Origin: Salicibibacter cibarius
GTDB lineage: Bacteria > Bacillota > Bacilli > Bacillales > Marinococcaceae
NCBI RefSeq assembly: GCF_016495725.1
Contig: NZ_CP054705.1
Coordinates: 3,596,001 to 3,660,000 of the forward strand
Reading direction: 5' to 3'
DNA: 64,000 nucleotides
Part shown: piece after piece, positions 63,653-64,000 of the stretch
Layout: each line of letters starts with the position of its first letter
How positions within the stretch are numbered: the stretch's first letter is position 1
The notes under the pieces: generated by a model
The model's database searches: none
What the model was told of the DNA's origin: nothing
What the model saw: only the letters and a program-made list of their open reading frames with translations
Position numbers and translations under genes: made by a program

Positions 63653-64000
63653 TCATGCTTTGGATGAAGAAATTTCCTCGTAGGCGCTTTGGTATTTTTG
63701 AATATCTCCTGCCCCCATAAACAGTAACACACTATCATGATGGTTTGCGAGTCTATCGACATCGGCCGTTTGCATTAATCGAGCTTCTGGAATTAAGCCC
63801 AATAAATCTTCAATCGTCGTTTGGCCTTGCTTTTCTCTCGTAGAGCCGAAGATATCGCACAAATAAACGACATCCGCCAGCTTCAACACATCCGCAAATT
63901 CCTGAATAAATGTAACGGTTCTCGTAAACGTGTGCGGCTGAAACACAGCTACGATTTCACGATCCGGAAATTTTGATCTGGCCGCGTCAATCGTCGCTTC
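63653..64000 (-). CDS. murC: UDP-N-acetylmuramate-L-alanine ligase (C-terminal part)
   Basis: The N-terminal part lies beyond base 64000. Visible residues [53 protein letters not shown] form the C-terminal Mur ligase domain; FQPHTFTRT is a MurC signature. The product ends [11 protein letters not shown]. It adds L-Ala to UDP-MurNAc in peptidoglycan synthesis. It is followed by ytxG, as in B. subtilis. Confidence 0.95.
   Translation of the reverse strand, partial: EATIDAARSKFPDREIVAVFQPHTFTRTVTFIQEFADVLKLADVVYLCDIFGSTREKQGQTTIEDLLGLIPEARLMQTADVDRLANHHDSVLLFMGAGDIQKYQSAYEEISSSKA

Overview
The window reads as a chromosomal segment of a Bacillaceae-type Firmicute. The backbone keeps a gene order known from Bacillus subtilis: ytkK, argH-argG, ytxK, tpx, ytfJ-ytfI, yteJ, sppA, thiI with a NifS-like desulfurase, ezrA, hisJ, yttP, ytsP, rpsD, tyrosyl-tRNA synthetase, acsA divergent from acuABC, motS-motP, ccpA, aroA, ytxJ-ytxH-ytxG and murC. 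The Na+-type MotP/MotS stator, and the very acidic exported domains (lipoprotein SBP, SppA, MotS), suggest a haloalkaliphile. That is inference; no species marker was read.

Layout: 1-1500 holds a partial SDR gene, a small ORF and uspA. 1501-9741 is a nested mobile region. A tnpB-only IS200/IS605-type element carries a group II intron with a decayed RT. A second group II intron with an intact RT sits inside the first, and an IS91-family element lies further downstream in tnpB. 9796-18244 carries an XRE regulator, a SEC-C protein, argGH, an EcsC-like gene, ytxK, tpx and ytfJI. 18375-18622 is a 52-bp tandem repeat. 18785-29134 holds yteJ, sppA, ytcJ-like, thiI/nifS, ezrA, hisJ, an AbrB-like gene, yttP and ytsP. 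29225-30700 is a leader plus panB-panD (no panC). 30808-31040 is a candidate type I toxin locus, followed by deoC and rpsD. 32838-37252 is accessory: a membrane protein and a Baeyer-Villiger monooxygenase fused to an esterase. 37294-37610 is a second candidate type I toxin locus, altered by a hairpin repeat. Then come a T-box-controlled tyrosyl-tRNA synthetase, an intact IS4-type element (perfect IRs and 7-bp duplication), a transposase remnant and a gene broken at a G9 tract. 42497-50596 is a sugar cluster: isomerase, Gfo/Idh oxidoreductase, ABC importer, LacI regulator with two matching operators, and ROK glucokinase. 51368-64000 returns to the backbone, with a second, degenerate copy of the tnpB element between acuC and motS.

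How genes work together: AcsA activates acetate and AcuA/AcuC are expected to acetylate/deacetylate it, with AcuB alongside. ArgG and ArgH finish arginine synthesis under a likely ArgR operator. ThiI and the NifS-like desulfurase form a 4-nt-overlapping sulfur-transfer pair. The fused monooxygenase-esterase could turn a ketone into an ester and hydrolyse it. The sugar cluster couples uptake, oxidation/isomerisation and phosphorylation.

The most interesting non-coding material is: (i) the tnpB 3' region, nearly identical between two tnpB-dead copies with a covarying end hairpin, a good omega-RNA candidate; (ii) a six-copy family of about 90-bp double-hairpin repeats with covariation; and (iii) 52-bp-period hairpin arrays at three loci.
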